Shown here one piece after another: positions 55,946 through 64,000 of a stretch of DNA of 64,000 bases. Under the pieces are notes generated by a model, which was not told the origin of the DNA, made no database searches, and was given only the letters and a program-made list of their open reading frames with translations. The DNA lies in contig NZ_AP022587.1 of the NCBI RefSeq assembly GCF_010731715.1, positions 2,356,001 through 2,420,000 on the forward strand, written 5' to 3'. Both the position numbers and the translations under genes were made by a program. Numbering within the stretch: position 1 is the stretch's first letter; each line of letters starts with the position of its first letter. This DNA comes from Mycobacterium stomatepiae (lineage in GTDB: Bacteria; Actinomycetota; Actinomycetes; Mycobacteriales; Mycobacteriaceae).

Positions 55946-57037
55946 GTGGCCATCCACACGGAAAACTCACCACAGGCGGTAGTCACGCCGCCGATCCGGC
56001 GCACCTGTGCCGAGCTGCGCGTGCAGGAACTGTGGAAGATCTTCGGCGCCAACACTTCCGATATCGCCTGCGACAAGACCTTTGAGCACCTCAGCGTGCA
56101 GGACATCAAGAGGAAGACGGGCTGCGCGGTCGCGGTCCGCAACGTGAGCTTCGACGTAGGCCGCGGCGAGGTATTCGTCGTGATGGGCTTGTCCGGCTCC
56201 GGCAAGTCCACCCTCGTGCGGTGCCTGACGCGGCTGATCGAGCCGACCAAGGGCCGAGTGATGTTCCAGGGCATCGACATCACGACCGCGGGCGAGAAGG
56301 AATTGCGCGAACTGCGCCGCCGCAAGATCTCGATGGTATTCCAGCACTTCGGCCTGCTGCCGCACCGGCGGGTGCTCGACAACGTCTCTTACGGTCTCGA
56401 GGTTCGCGGTGCCGACAAGAAGGACCGGATGAAACGCGCCGGCGAGGTCACCGAGCTGGTCGGGCTGGCCGGATACGAGCAGTCCTATCCCGATCAGCTG
56501 TCCGGCGGCATGAAGCAGCGCGTCGGGCTGGCCCGCGCGCTGGCAAGCGATCCGGACCTGCTGCTCTTCGACGAGCCGTTCTCCGCGCTGGACCCGCTGA
56601 TCCGGCGCGACATGCAGAACGAGGTGATCCGCCTGCACCACGAGATGGGCAAGACGATGGTGTTCATCACCCATGATCTGTCCGAGGCGCTGCGGCTGGG
56701 CGACCGGATCCTGATCATGCGCAACGGCGAGGTCGTCCAGGTCGGCACCGGCGACGAGCTGGTCGGCGCGCCCGCGGATGACTACGTGCGCGAGTTTGTC
56801 AGCGACGTCCCCCGTTCCCGCGTGCTGACGCTGAAGTGGATCATGCGCGAGAAGCGCCCCGAAGACACGCTTGACGGACCAGAGATGTTGCCCAGCACCG
56901 TGATTCGTGACGCCGTCGACCCAGTACTGGCTGCCGACAGGCCCATCAAGGTGGTCTCGGACGGCAAGCTGCTGGGCATGGTCGGCCGCGACGAAATCCT
57001 CGCGGTGATCGGCAAGGTCGACGAAGGCGGTTGGTAA
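55946..57037 (+). CDS. proV: Glycine betaine/proline ABC transporter ATPase (ProV/OpuAA type)
   Basis: A 363-residue ATPase. Walker A is GLSGSGKST (residues 81-89), the signature is [16 protein letters not shown], and Walker B is [14 protein letters not shown]. The N-terminal extension LWKIFGANT is typical for quaternary-amine importers, and the C-terminus holds a partial regulatory CBS-like tail ([20 protein letters not shown]). It powers uptake of betaine or choline. GTG 55946 is preceded by TTAGGAGAC. Its TAA stop overlaps the permease ATG (TAATG). Confidence 0.93.
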   Translation: MAIHTENSPQAVVTPPIRRTCAELRVQELWKIFGANTSDIACDKTFEHLSVQDIKRKTGCAVAVRNVSFDVGRGEVFVVMGLSGSGKSTLVRCLTRLIEPTKGRVMFQGIDITTAGEKELRELRRRKISMVFQHFGLLPHRRVLDNVSYGLEVRGADKKDRMKRAGEVTELVGLAGYEQSYPDQLSGGMKQRVGLARALASDPDLLLFDEPFSALDPLIRRDMQNEVIRLHHEMGKTMVFITHDLSEALRLGDRILIMRNGEVVQVGTGDELVGAPADDYVREFVSDVPRSRVLTLKWIMREKRPEDTLDGPEMLPSTVIRDAVDPVLAADRPIKVVSDGKLLGMVGRDEILAVIGKVDEGGW

Positions 57038-59087
57038 TGGCCGCACCCGCAGTCAACGCAACCCGGTTGCCGTCGGCTCCGCGCCCCGCCCGCTCGTTCG
57101 GCGTGCGGTGGGCCGGACTCGGCTCCAAAGCATCGATCGCGGCCATCGTCGCGATCGCGGTCGTGTGGGCCGTGCTGTTCAGCGTGCTACGCGGCCGCGA
57201 CACACACGCGCTCGGACCGGCCGACACCACAGCGCTGCAACGGTGGCTGTCGGCCCAGCAAACCTGGATCGCCGAGTCACGCGCCACCAATCCCCTGTTC
57301 ACCTTCGTGCTCAACCCGATCCGGTCCGCGATCGACGCCTTCGGTTCCACGATCCAGGATCTGATCGCGCACCCGGTCGACGGCCGCCCTGTTCCCTATA
57401 TCGGCTGGCTTGGCGTGGTCGTCGTGTTCACGTTCGTGGCCTGGATGGTCGGCAACGGAAAGACCGCGTTGCTCACGTGCGGCTCCCTGTTGTTCATGGG
57501 CCTGCAGGGTCTGTGGCAGGAGAGCATGCAGACGCTGGCGCTGACCATTGCCGCGGTTGCGATTTCACTGTTGATCGGGATCCCGCTGGGCATCTGGGCG
57601 GGGCTGTCGAATGCGTTCAACCGCGTGATCACGCCGGTGCTGGACTTCATGCAGATCCTGCCGTCGTTCGTCTACCTCACGCCACTGACGCTGGTGTTCC
57701 TGATCGGCCCGGCCGCGGCGATCATTGCCACGGTGATCTACGCCGCGCCCCCGGTCATCCGGCTCACAACGCACGGCATCCGGTCCGTGCCGCAGGAGTC
57801 ACGCGAGGCCGTCGAGTCGCTGGGAGCGACCCGGCTTCAGGAGCTGTTCGGCGCGCTGTTGCCGATGGCCAAGCGCACCATCGTGCTCGGCGTCAACCAG
57901 ACCATCATGGCGGCGCTGTCGATGGTGACGGTCGCGGCCCTGATCGCGGCGCCGGGCCTCGGGCAGGTGGTGGTCCAGGCGCTGGCCAGCCAAGACGTGG
58001 GCACCGCCTTCAACGCCGGCCTGGCCATCGTGCTGCTGGCCATCATCCTGGACCGGACGACGACGGCAGCGAGCGAACGCGTGGATGTCCATCGGCGAAG
58101 GTCGGCTGTTGTCAACAGGTTTCGGCGTCCACTGATCGCACTAGGGGCGGTTGTGACCGTCGTGGCGATCTGGCTGTCGTACACCTACCAGCTGGTTGCC
58201 ATCTTCCCGTCGTCGCTGCAGATCGGTTCGGTCCACGTCGGGCTCGACATCGGCTCGCACATCGTCGCTGCCGCGAATTCCGTAACAAGTTGGGCGCAAA
58301 CCAGTTTCGTCTCGGCGACCAGCGGGCTCAAGGACGCCGTCACAGCGTCGATGCTCAACCCGCTGCAGACGCTGCTGGACGGCTCCCGTGGTGGCTCAGC
58401 TTCGTCGCGCTCACCGCGATCGCGGCCGTCGTCGGAGGTCGCATGTCCGCGCTGATCTCGATGGCGTGTCTTGCCCTGATCATCATGATTGGCCTCTGGC
58501 AGGACACCATGGACACCCTGGCCGCGGTACTGGTGGCCACCGCGGTCGTCGTCGCGCTCGGGGTGGTGCTGGGCGTCTGGATGGGCCGTAATTCGCTGGC
58601 GGATAAGCTCATGCGGTCCTTCCTGGATGCCGCTCAGACCATCCCGACATTCGTGTACCTGGTTCCGTTCCTGTCCTTGTTCGCTGTGTCGCGATTCACC
58701 GGCATCGTCGCGGCGATCGTCTACGCCGCCCCTGGGTCGATCAAGATCGTCGCCGACGGGATTCGTTGTGTCCCACCTGAAATCGTCGAGGCGGCCCGCT
58801 CCGCGGGCTCCAACTCCTGGCAGATCATCACCAAGGTCCAGCTGCCGGGCGCGGCTCAGTCGTTGACGCTGGCCACCAATCAGGGCCTGATCTATGTGCT
58901 CGCGATGGTGGTCGTCGGCGGCCTGGCAGGTGGCGGGGCGCTGGGTTACCTTGTGGTCGCTGGCTTCTCGCAGGCAAGCCTGTTCGGCAAGGGCCTGGCC
59001 GCGGGTCTGGCCATCGTTCTGCTCGGCACGATTCTCGACCGCACGACGGCGGCCGCGTCGAAAAAGGTTGGGAGAACGGCCGAATGA
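57037..59087 (+). pseudogene. Fused double ProW permease with one frameshift
   Basis: If one base is restored the gene codes for about 683 residues with two complete permease domains in one chain. Domain one: ISLLIGIPLGIWAGLSNAFN, MQILPSFVYLTPLTLVFLIG, VPQESREAVESLGATRLQE. Domain two: VVVALGVVLGVWMGRNSLAD, AAQTIPTFVYLVPFLSLFAV, VPPEIVEAARSAGSNSWQI. Each has the EAA-type loop that contacts the ATPase. The frame breaks near 58390-58398, where TCC-CGTGGTGG should be TCC-CCG-TGG-TGG (SPWWLSF), again one C too few. A natural fusion of two ProW units is known in this family in actinobacteria. The stop overlaps the proX start (ATGA). Confidence 0.85.
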
Positions 59088-60088
59088 AGCGGATCTTGAA
59101 GCTCGTCGCGGCACTCGGGCTAGCCACGCTGTTCCTGATCGTGCTTGTCGGTTGCAATGCGACCAAGGTGGCGGACCTGGGCCACGGACGCCTGCGGCCG
59201 GGCAGCAGACCGTGCGGCGCCTTCAACCTCGCCGTCTTCTCGTGGGTTGGGGCCGAAGCCAATGCCGCGGTGATCAGCTATGTCGCCGAGGAAATCCTGG
59301 GCTGCTCCGTCAAACAGAAACACCTCGCGGAGCAGGTGTCCTGGCAGGGCCTGTCCACCGGGCAGGTGGACGCGATCGTCGAGAACTGGGGCCACGACGA
59401 CCTCAAGAAGCAGTACATCGACACCATGGGCGCCGCGCAGAGCGCCGGTTCCACCGGCATCAAGGGGCGGATCGGTTGGTACGTCCCGCCCGCGATGGTC
59501 GAGCGGTACCCGGACATCACCGACTGGCACAGCCTGAACAAGTACGCGGATCTGTTCAAAACGTCCGAGTCCGGCGACAAGGGGCAACTGCTGGACGGGG
59601 ACCCTTCCTACGTCACCAACGACGCTGCCCTCATCGCGAATCTCGGCCTGAACTACAAGGTGGTCCAGGGTGGCAGCGAGTCAGCATTGATCTCCAGCAT
59701 TCGCCGGGCGCAGCAGCAGCGGACTCCACTGCTCGCGTACTTCTTCTCGCCGCAGTGGCTGTTCAACGAGATCCCGATGGTCAAGGTAAACCTGCCGCCC
59801 TACACGCCGGGATGCGATGCCGATCCGGCCAAGATCGCCTGCGACTACCCGGTCTATGACCTGGACAAGATCGTCTCGAACACGTTCGCCAAGTCGGGCA
59901 GCCCGGCGTACACCCTGGTCAAACAGTTCCACTGGACGGAACAGGACCAGAACTCCGTCGCGCGCATGATCGTCGACGGGATGAGCGACTACCAGGCCGC
60001 CAAGAAGTTCGTCGACGCGCACCCCCAGCAGGTCGCCGCGTGGCTGGCCGGCACGGGAGCCGAACACCCCAAGGAGGGACAGCAATGA
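59084..60088 (+). CDS. proX: Glycine betaine/choline-binding lipoprotein (ProX/OpuAC type)
   Basis: A 334-residue substrate-binding protein. The signal peptide [20 protein letters not shown] ends in the lipobox LVGC, with Cys24 to be lipidated. The mature domain has [40 protein letters not shown] and [20 protein letters not shown], whose tryptophan and tyrosine residues can build the aromatic box for a quaternary amine. It delivers ligand to the permease-ATPase. Start and stop both overlap the neighbours by ATGA. Choline, betaine or carnitine cannot be distinguished from sequence. Confidence 0.93.
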   Translation: MKRILKLVAALGLATLFLIVLVGCNATKVADLGHGRLRPGSRPCGAFNLAVFSWVGAEANAAVISYVAEEILGCSVKQKHLAEQVSWQGLSTGQVDAIVENWGHDDLKKQYIDTMGAAQSAGSTGIKGRIGWYVPPAMVERYPDITDWHSLNKYADLFKTSESGDKGQLLDGDPSYVTNDAALIANLGLNYKVVQGGSESALISSIRRAQQQRTPLLAYFFSPQWLFNEIPMVKVNLPPYTPGCDADPAKIACDYPVYDLDKIVSNTFAKSGSPAYTLVKQFHWTEQDQNSVARMIVDGMSDYQAAKKFVDAHPQQVAAWLAGTGAEHPKEGQQ

Positions 60089-61782
60089 CATCGACACGGT
60101 ACGACTTCGTCATCGTCGGCGGCGGATCGGCCGGCTGCGCGCTGGCCAACCGCCTCTCGGCCGACCCGTCGAACAAGGTCCTGGTGCTCGAGGCGGGACG
60201 CAACGACTCGCTGTGGGACGTGTTCGTGCACATGCCGGCGGCGCTGCCGTTTCCCATCGGCAGCCGGTTCTACGACTGGAAGTACGAGTCCGAACCGGAG
60301 CCGCACATGCACGGCCGGCGCATTTACCACGCCCGGGGCAAGGTCCTCGGGGGCTCAAGCAGCATCAACGGGATGATTTTCCAGCGCGGCAACCCCATGG
60401 ACTACGAGCGCTGGGGCGCCGACCCCGGCATGGGCGACTGGGACTTCGCGCACTGCCTGCCGTACTTCAACCGCATGGAGAACTGCCTGGCCGCGGCCCC
60501 CGAGGACCCGTTCCGCGGGCACGACGGGCCCCTGCACCTGGAACGGGGCCCATCGAAGAGCCCGCTGTTCGAGGCATTCTTCACCGCGGCCGAGCAGGCC
60601 GGCTACCCGCGCACCGACGACGTGAACGGTTACCGGCAGGAGGGTTTCGCGAGGTTCGACCGCAACATCCGTAACGGTCGGCGCCTCTCGGCGGCCCGCG
60701 CCTACCTGCACCCGGTCATGCGGCGCCTGAACCTGGATGTGATCACGAGGGCGTTCGCCGAGCGGGTCGTGTTCGACGGCGCCCGCGCGGTCGGCGTCGA
60801 CTACCGGCGCGGGTCTGGCGCCACCCAGCGCGTCAGCGCCGGGCAGGTCATCCTGTGCGGCGGCGCCATCAACAGCCCCCAGCTGCTGCAGCTCTCCGGC
60901 ATCGGCAACGCCACCGATCTCGGTGCGCTGGGGATCGACATGGTCCAGGATCTGCCGGGCGTGGGTGCGAACCTGCAGGATCACCTCGAGGTGTACATCC
61001 AGTACGCGTGCAAGCAGCCGGTAACCATGCAGAAGTACATGAAGTGGCGGTACCGGCCGTGGATCGGGGCAAACTGGCTGTTGCTGCGCCGCGGGCCGGG
61101 CGCGACGAACCACTTCGAGGGCGGCGGCTTCGTGCGCAGCAACGACACCGTCGCCTACCCCAACCTGATGTTTCACTTCCTGCCCATCGCGGTCCGCTAC
61201 GACGGCTCGTCACCCGAGAGCGGCGAGGGGTATCAGGTCCACGTCGGCCCGATGTACTCCGATGCCCGCGGCACACTGAAAATCGTCAGCCGCGACCCGA
61301 AAGTGCACCCGGCGCTCCGGTTCAACTATTTGTCGACCGAACAGGACCGCCGGGAGTGGGTGGAATCGATTCGGGTGGCGCGCGACATCCTCAACCAGCC
61401 CGCCCTGGCGCCGTTCAACGGCGGCGAGATCTCACCGGGCCCCCGCGTGGAAACCGACGAACAGATTCTCGACTGGGTCGCGCGCGACGCCGAAACCGCC
61501 CTGCACCCGTCGTGTACCGCCAAGATGGGCATCGACGCGATGAGCGTGGTCGACCCGCAAACCATGGGCGTGCACGGTGTCGAGGGACTCAAGGTAGTCG
61601 ACGCGTCCGTGATGCCGTACGCAACGAACGGCAACATCTACGCCCCGGTTATGATGGTCGCCGAGAAGGCGGCGGACCTAGTCCTCGGCAACCAGCCGTT
61701 GGCACCTGTCACGGTGCCGTTCTATCGGCACCGGCCCGAGGCTCCGCAGCCCGTCAGCTCGAAAGCGTTGGGCCGCAACTGA
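60085..61782 (+). CDS. betA: Choline dehydrogenase-like GMC oxidoreductase
   Basis: A 565-residue GMC flavoenzyme. The FAD motif is [17 protein letters not shown], followed by [20 protein letters not shown] and [20 protein letters not shown], and the catalytic His near residue 474 in [17 protein letters not shown]. This [14 protein letters not shown] segment is characteristic of choline dehydrogenase. It oxidises choline to betaine aldehyde, passing electrons to the respiratory chain. ATG 60085 overlaps the proX stop; the open frame further upstream lies inside proX. It ends the operon, converging on the IclR gene. Confidence 0.9.
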   Translation: MTSTRYDFVIVGGGSAGCALANRLSADPSNKVLVLEAGRNDSLWDVFVHMPAALPFPIGSRFYDWKYESEPEPHMHGRRIYHARGKVLGGSSSINGMIFQRGNPMDYERWGADPGMGDWDFAHCLPYFNRMENCLAAAPEDPFRGHDGPLHLERGPSKSPLFEAFFTAAEQAGYPRTDDVNGYRQEGFARFDRNIRNGRRLSAARAYLHPVMRRLNLDVITRAFAERVVFDGARAVGVDYRRGSGATQRVSAGQVILCGGAINSPQLLQLSGIGNATDLGALGIDMVQDLPGVGANLQDHLEVYIQYACKQPVTMQKYMKWRYRPWIGANWLLLRRGPGATNHFEGGGFVRSNDTVAYPNLMFHFLPIAVRYDGSSPESGEGYQVHVGPMYSDARGTLKIVSRDPKVHPALRFNYLSTEQDRREWVESIRVARDILNQPALAPFNGGEISPGPRVETDEQILDWVARDAETALHPSCTAKMGIDAMSVVDPQTMGVHGVEGLKVVDASVMPYATNGNIYAPVMMVAEKAADLVLGNQPLAPVTVPFYRHRPEAPQPVSSKALGRN

Positions 61783-61809
61783 AAAGACGCCCGCGCCGGG
61801 TGCGGTGGT

Positions 61810-62592
61810 TCAGCCGTGAAAGCCGAGCCGGTGGCCGATTTCGATGGCGGCCGCGATCACCGGCGACATGATCTCCCGTTTGCGTTCCGCGGTAACGCGG
61901 AACGCGGGACCGGACACGCTCAGCGCGGCGATCACCACGCCCGCGTGGTCACGCACGGGGGCGGCGACGGCGTTGAGTCCGATCTCGAGCTCCTCGCAGG
62001 TGGTTGCATAGCCGTCCCGCTCGGCCACGGCGAGCTGGCGGTCGAGTTCCTCCATCGAGGTGATCGTCCGGTCGGTGAACCGCGACATCCCAGCCTCTCC
62101 GAGTAGGCGTTTGCGTTTGTCCGCGGACATGGACGCCAACAGGACCTTGCCGCTGGAGGTCGCGTGCAGGGGCGTCAGCTCCCCCACCCAGTTGTGCGTG
62201 CCGATTGCCGACGGGCCCCTTGCCTGCTCCACATTCACCGCAAAGTGCGAGCGCAGTACCGCGAGGTTGACCGTCTCGCCGACCTGCGCGGCCAGCCGCT
62301 CACAGACGTCGCGGGCCTGCTCAGTGAGGTCCAGACGGCCCGGCACCGCGTGGGCCAGCCGCAGGATTCCCAGACCGAGGTGGTACTTCCCCCGCCCGTG
62401 GAACTGTTCGACGAGGCCACGCTCCTCGAGTGAGCCGAGCAGCCGCGATGCCGTCGACTTGTGCACACCGATGGCAGCGGCCAGCTCCGTGACGCCGGCC
62501 TCGCCCTCACGCGCGAGAAGCTCGAGCATCTGCAGCGCGCGGTCGACCGACTGGACTCCGCCGATGCCGGTGTCGGAGCTCGCTTTGCTCAT
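61810..62592 (-). CDS. IclR-family regulator of the choline/betaine region
   Basis: An IclR protein of 260 residues from ATG 62592 (266 from ATG 62610). The N-terminal winged helix is VQSVDRALQMLELLAREG, TELAAAIGVHKSTASRLLGS; the C-terminal effector domain has TPLHATSSGKVLLASMSADK and GYATTCEELEIGLNAVAAPV, a normal IclR pattern. I prefer 62592 because the longer start lies inside a repeated motif, but both are possible. Convergent with the choline dehydrogenase gene. Repeats next to its start resemble sites before the Rieske and betaine-aldehyde dehydrogenase genes, so it likely senses a quaternary amine and controls them. Confidence 0.9.
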   Translation of the reverse strand: MSKASSDTGIGGVQSVDRALQMLELLAREGEAGVTELAAAIGVHKSTASRLLGSLEERGLVEQFHGRGKYHLGLGILRLAHAVPGRLDLTEQARDVCERLAAQVGETVNLAVLRSHFAVNVEQARGPSAIGTHNWVGELTPLHATSSGKVLLASMSADKRKRLLGEAGMSRFTDRTITSMEELDRQLAVAERDGYATTCEELEIGLNAVAAPVRDHAGVVIAALSVSGPAFRVTAERKREIMSPVIAAAIEIGHRLGFHG

Positions 62593-62608
62593 CCCTGCGA
62601 CCCTACTC

Positions 62609-62636
62609 ATTGCGAACGTGACCTATTGCCAACGTG
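62609..62636. promoter_or_regulatory. Direct repeat ATTGC(G/C)AACGTG before the IclR gene
   Basis: ATTGCGAACGTG at 62609-62620 and ATTGCCAACGTG at 62625-62636, twelve bases with one difference, 16 bases apart. They overlap the probable IclR promoter and contain the TTGCG element shared with the sites at 51213 and 54375. Autoregulation is inferred. Confidence 0.5.
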
Positions 62637-62680
62637 TTCGGTCGTTGCCCCGCAGGTGATCGGTTGCGCCGCGCGGCGCC

Positions 62681-63358
62681 TCACACGACTGCCCGGATCG
62701 CTTTCTCGAACCCGATGACGTGATCTGCGGCCAGCGCAGCGGCCGCGTCGGAGTCGCCGTCGGCGATGGTCCGCAAGAGGGCCGCGTGCTCTCCGACGTG
62801 GCGGGCCACCGCGGGTAGCCGATCGAGGAAAATGCAGAAAATGCGGGTGGCGAGGTTGTCATAACGCACCAGGACGTCCTCGAGGTGCGGATTGCCCGCC
62901 GCGCGGTAGATCGCGCGGTGCGCCCGCAGGTCCCACCGCATTAGCTCGCTGCGGTCGATCGTCTCGACTTCTAGAGCACTCGTGCAGTCCGCGAGCTCGA
63001 GAAGGTGTGACCGCACCGCGGCCGAGGTGTTCTCGGCGGCGGCGCGCGCCGCGACGGGTTCGAGGTTGACGCGGATCTGCGAGATATGCCGCAGGTCGGC
63101 GACGTCGACGCCGGTAGCAAACGTGCCCCTGCGCGGGAACGACACCACCAGCCGGTCGGCCTCCAGCCGCTTGAGGGCCTCCCGTACGGGCGTCCGGCCC
63201 GTCTTAAGCTGGGCGGCAAGCTCGCTCTCGACGATGGCCTGGTTGGGCCGGATCTCGAGCATGATGAGCTTGTCCCTGATCACCAGGTAGGCCTGGTCGG
63301 CAAACGACATGTGCTCCGGGGCAATCTCCTCGAACGCATCCATCCCCGCCACGGTCAT
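62681..63358 (-). CDS. GntR/FCD-family regulator
   Basis: A 225-residue regulator of the FadR-like FCD branch. The winged helix is LRDKLIMLEIRPNQ-like (VIRDKLIMLEIRPNQAIVES), LAAQLKTGRTPVREALKRLE, DRLVVSFPRRGTFATGVDVA. The C-terminal helical FCD domain has LRHISQIRVNLEPVAARAAA, MRWDLRAHRAIYRAAGNPHL and ARHVGEHAALLRTIADGDSD with the metal-binding Asp and His residues. TGATATATC lies 67 bases before its start. Ligands of this family are often small carboxylates. Regulation of the betaine operon through the same site is inferred. Confidence 0.92.
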   Translation of the reverse strand: MTVAGMDAFEEIAPEHMSFADQAYLVIRDKLIMLEIRPNQAIVESELAAQLKTGRTPVREALKRLEADRLVVSFPRRGTFATGVDVADLRHISQIRVNLEPVAARAAAENTSAAVRSHLLELADCTSALEVETIDRSELMRWDLRAHRAIYRAAGNPHLEDVLVRYDNLATRIFCIFLDRLPAVARHVGEHAALLRTIADGDSDAAAALAADHVIGFEKAIRAVV

Positions 63359-63425
63359 GGCCCGACGTTCCCTTCACGACTTTTGATGTTGCAGATAGAC
63401 AACTGAACTTGCTATGTGGCGCCAA

Positions 63426-63434
63426 TGATATATC
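63426..63434. promoter_or_regulatory. TGATATATC site before the GntR gene
   Basis: Matches the core of the palindrome at 54225. It lies between the two GntR genes, 67 bases before the start of the downstream one, consistent with autoregulation. Confidence 0.5.
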
Positions 63435-63505
63435 GAATGGCCCTTTGGTCGGTCCAGCTTTGCTCCGTGGTGGGTGGGAGTCGCGCGACCACGGCCCCGG
63501 AGGGT

Positions 63506-64000
63506 TCAGAGAAGTGCGCGGTGCTCGCGGGCGTGGCCGGCCACGCCGGCGATCCGATCGAGAAACACGCACCAGATCCGGGTGGCGTGGGCGTCGAGGC
63601 CGACCAGGATCTGCTCTAGGTGCGGGTTGCCTGGCGCGCGGTAGATGTCGCCGTGCACCCGCACGTCGAAACGCAACACCTCGCGCGCGTCCTGGCCGTC
63701 CTCGATCCGTCCGATCTCGTCGGCCAGAGCGGCAAGTCGACCCCGCATGCCGGTGGTTGCCATGCGCGCGGCACGAGCGGCCGCCAACGGTTCGAGTTGT
63801 TTGCGGATCTCCGAGATGTCGGCGAGGTCGGTCATGTCAACCGGGGTAGCGAAGGTGCCGTGGCGCGGGTAGGCGACCACAAGGCGGTCGCGCTCCAGTC
63901 GCTTGAGCGCCTCGCGGACCGGCGTCCGGCCGACACCGAGTTCGGCGGCCAGACGGTCGTCGTTGATGGGTTCACCGGGCCGGACGTCGAGAATCGCGAG
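63506..64000 (-). CDS. Second GntR/FCD-family regulator, partial and C-terminally short
   Basis: A close relative of the neighbouring GntR protein. The window shows the end of the winged helix (LAAELGVGRTPVREALKRLE, RDRLVVAYPRHGTFATPVDM) and most of the FCD domain (LADISEIRKQLEPLAAARAA, LRFDVRVHGDIYRAPGNPHL). The stop comes right after AREHRALL, about 20 residues earlier than in the neighbour, so the last FCD helix is missing. The N-terminus lies outside the window to the right. The pair is probably a duplication; the short end suggests loss of function or a variant domain. Confidence 0.8.
   Translation of the reverse strand, partial: LAILDVRPGEPINDDRLAAELGVGRTPVREALKRLERDRLVVAYPRHGTFATPVDMTDLADISEIRKQLEPLAAARAARMATTGMRGRLAALADEIGRIEDGQDAREVLRFDVRVHGDIYRAPGNPHLEQILVGLDAHATRIWCVFLDRIAGVAGHAREHRALL

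Noticed and set aside
61783..61809. Terminator hairpin between choline dehydrogenase and IclR genes.
   Set aside because: Only a short imperfect GC stem with a G-T pair and no T-run; not strong enough to report as a feature.

Overview
The window is high-GC actinobacterial DNA and almost certainly comes from a Mycobacterium. The evidence is a PPE protein, an MmpS/MmpL pair with small exported DUF732- and DUF5078-type proteins, an NRPS terminal-reductase remnant of the mycobacterial Nrp/Mps type, and dense fadD/fadE/echA lipid-type catabolic genes. The PPE protein suggests a slow-growing, non-tuberculous lineage; the species cannot be named from sequence alone.

Layout. 1-5.1 kb: start of a manganese catalase, a small membrane protein, a PNPOx-fold protein, an OFA-type MFS carrier with a 45-residue small partner, a methyltransferase and a hydrolase-LuxR gene broken by a stop. 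5.1-7.6 kb: remnant of an NRPS adenylation-thiolation-reductase module. 8.2-11.7 kb: ferredoxin-P450-F420 oxidoreductase-epoxide hydrolase operon. 12.0-16.9 kb: MmpS/MmpL operon with two exported proteins and a divergent TetR gene, separated by a perfect 37-bp palindrome. 17.6-36.8 kb: a large degradative cluster with acyl-CoA synthetases, two acyl-CoA dehydrogenase pairs, enoyl-CoA hydratases, an aldehyde dehydrogenase, thioesterases, a CaiB-type CoA-transferase, three ACMSD-like amidohydrolases and a TetR regulator. 36.8-38.8 kb: decayed DNA with an MFS/formyltransferase chimera. 38.9-46.2 kb: glutathione peroxidase, then an ethanolamine module (GAF regulator, aldehyde dehydrogenase, permease, EutB, EutC). 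46.2-51.1 kb: PPE gene and a disrupted pyruvate carboxylase. 51.3-64 kb: a choline/glycine-betaine module (Rieske ferredoxin, ferredoxin reductase and oxygenase; betaine-aldehyde dehydrogenase; ProV, fused double ProW and ProX transporter; choline dehydrogenase) with IclR and GntR regulators.

How the genes may work together. A 17-bp inverted repeat (consensus CTTGCA-N5-TGCAAG) recurs at five places between 7.8 and 35.9 kb, each in front of a degradative operon. This suggests one regulon, perhaps under the TetR protein at 36.0-36.8 kb, joining P450 oxidation, epoxide opening, CoA activation and beta-oxidation-like steps for an unidentified substrate. The choline region carries two other candidate operators: TGATATATC-type sites (GntR) and TTGCG/CGCAA-type sites (IclR).

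Many genes are broken. Four are single-base losses that would be repaired by restoring one C in a short C run of the coding strand: pyruvate carboxylase, ferredoxin reductase (first site), double ProW and one aldehyde dehydrogenase. There are also in-frame stops (hydrolase-LuxR, NRPS reductase, pyruvate carboxylase) and internal deletions. Either this genome is decaying or part of the indel load is sequencing error; the two cannot be separated from the sequence alone.
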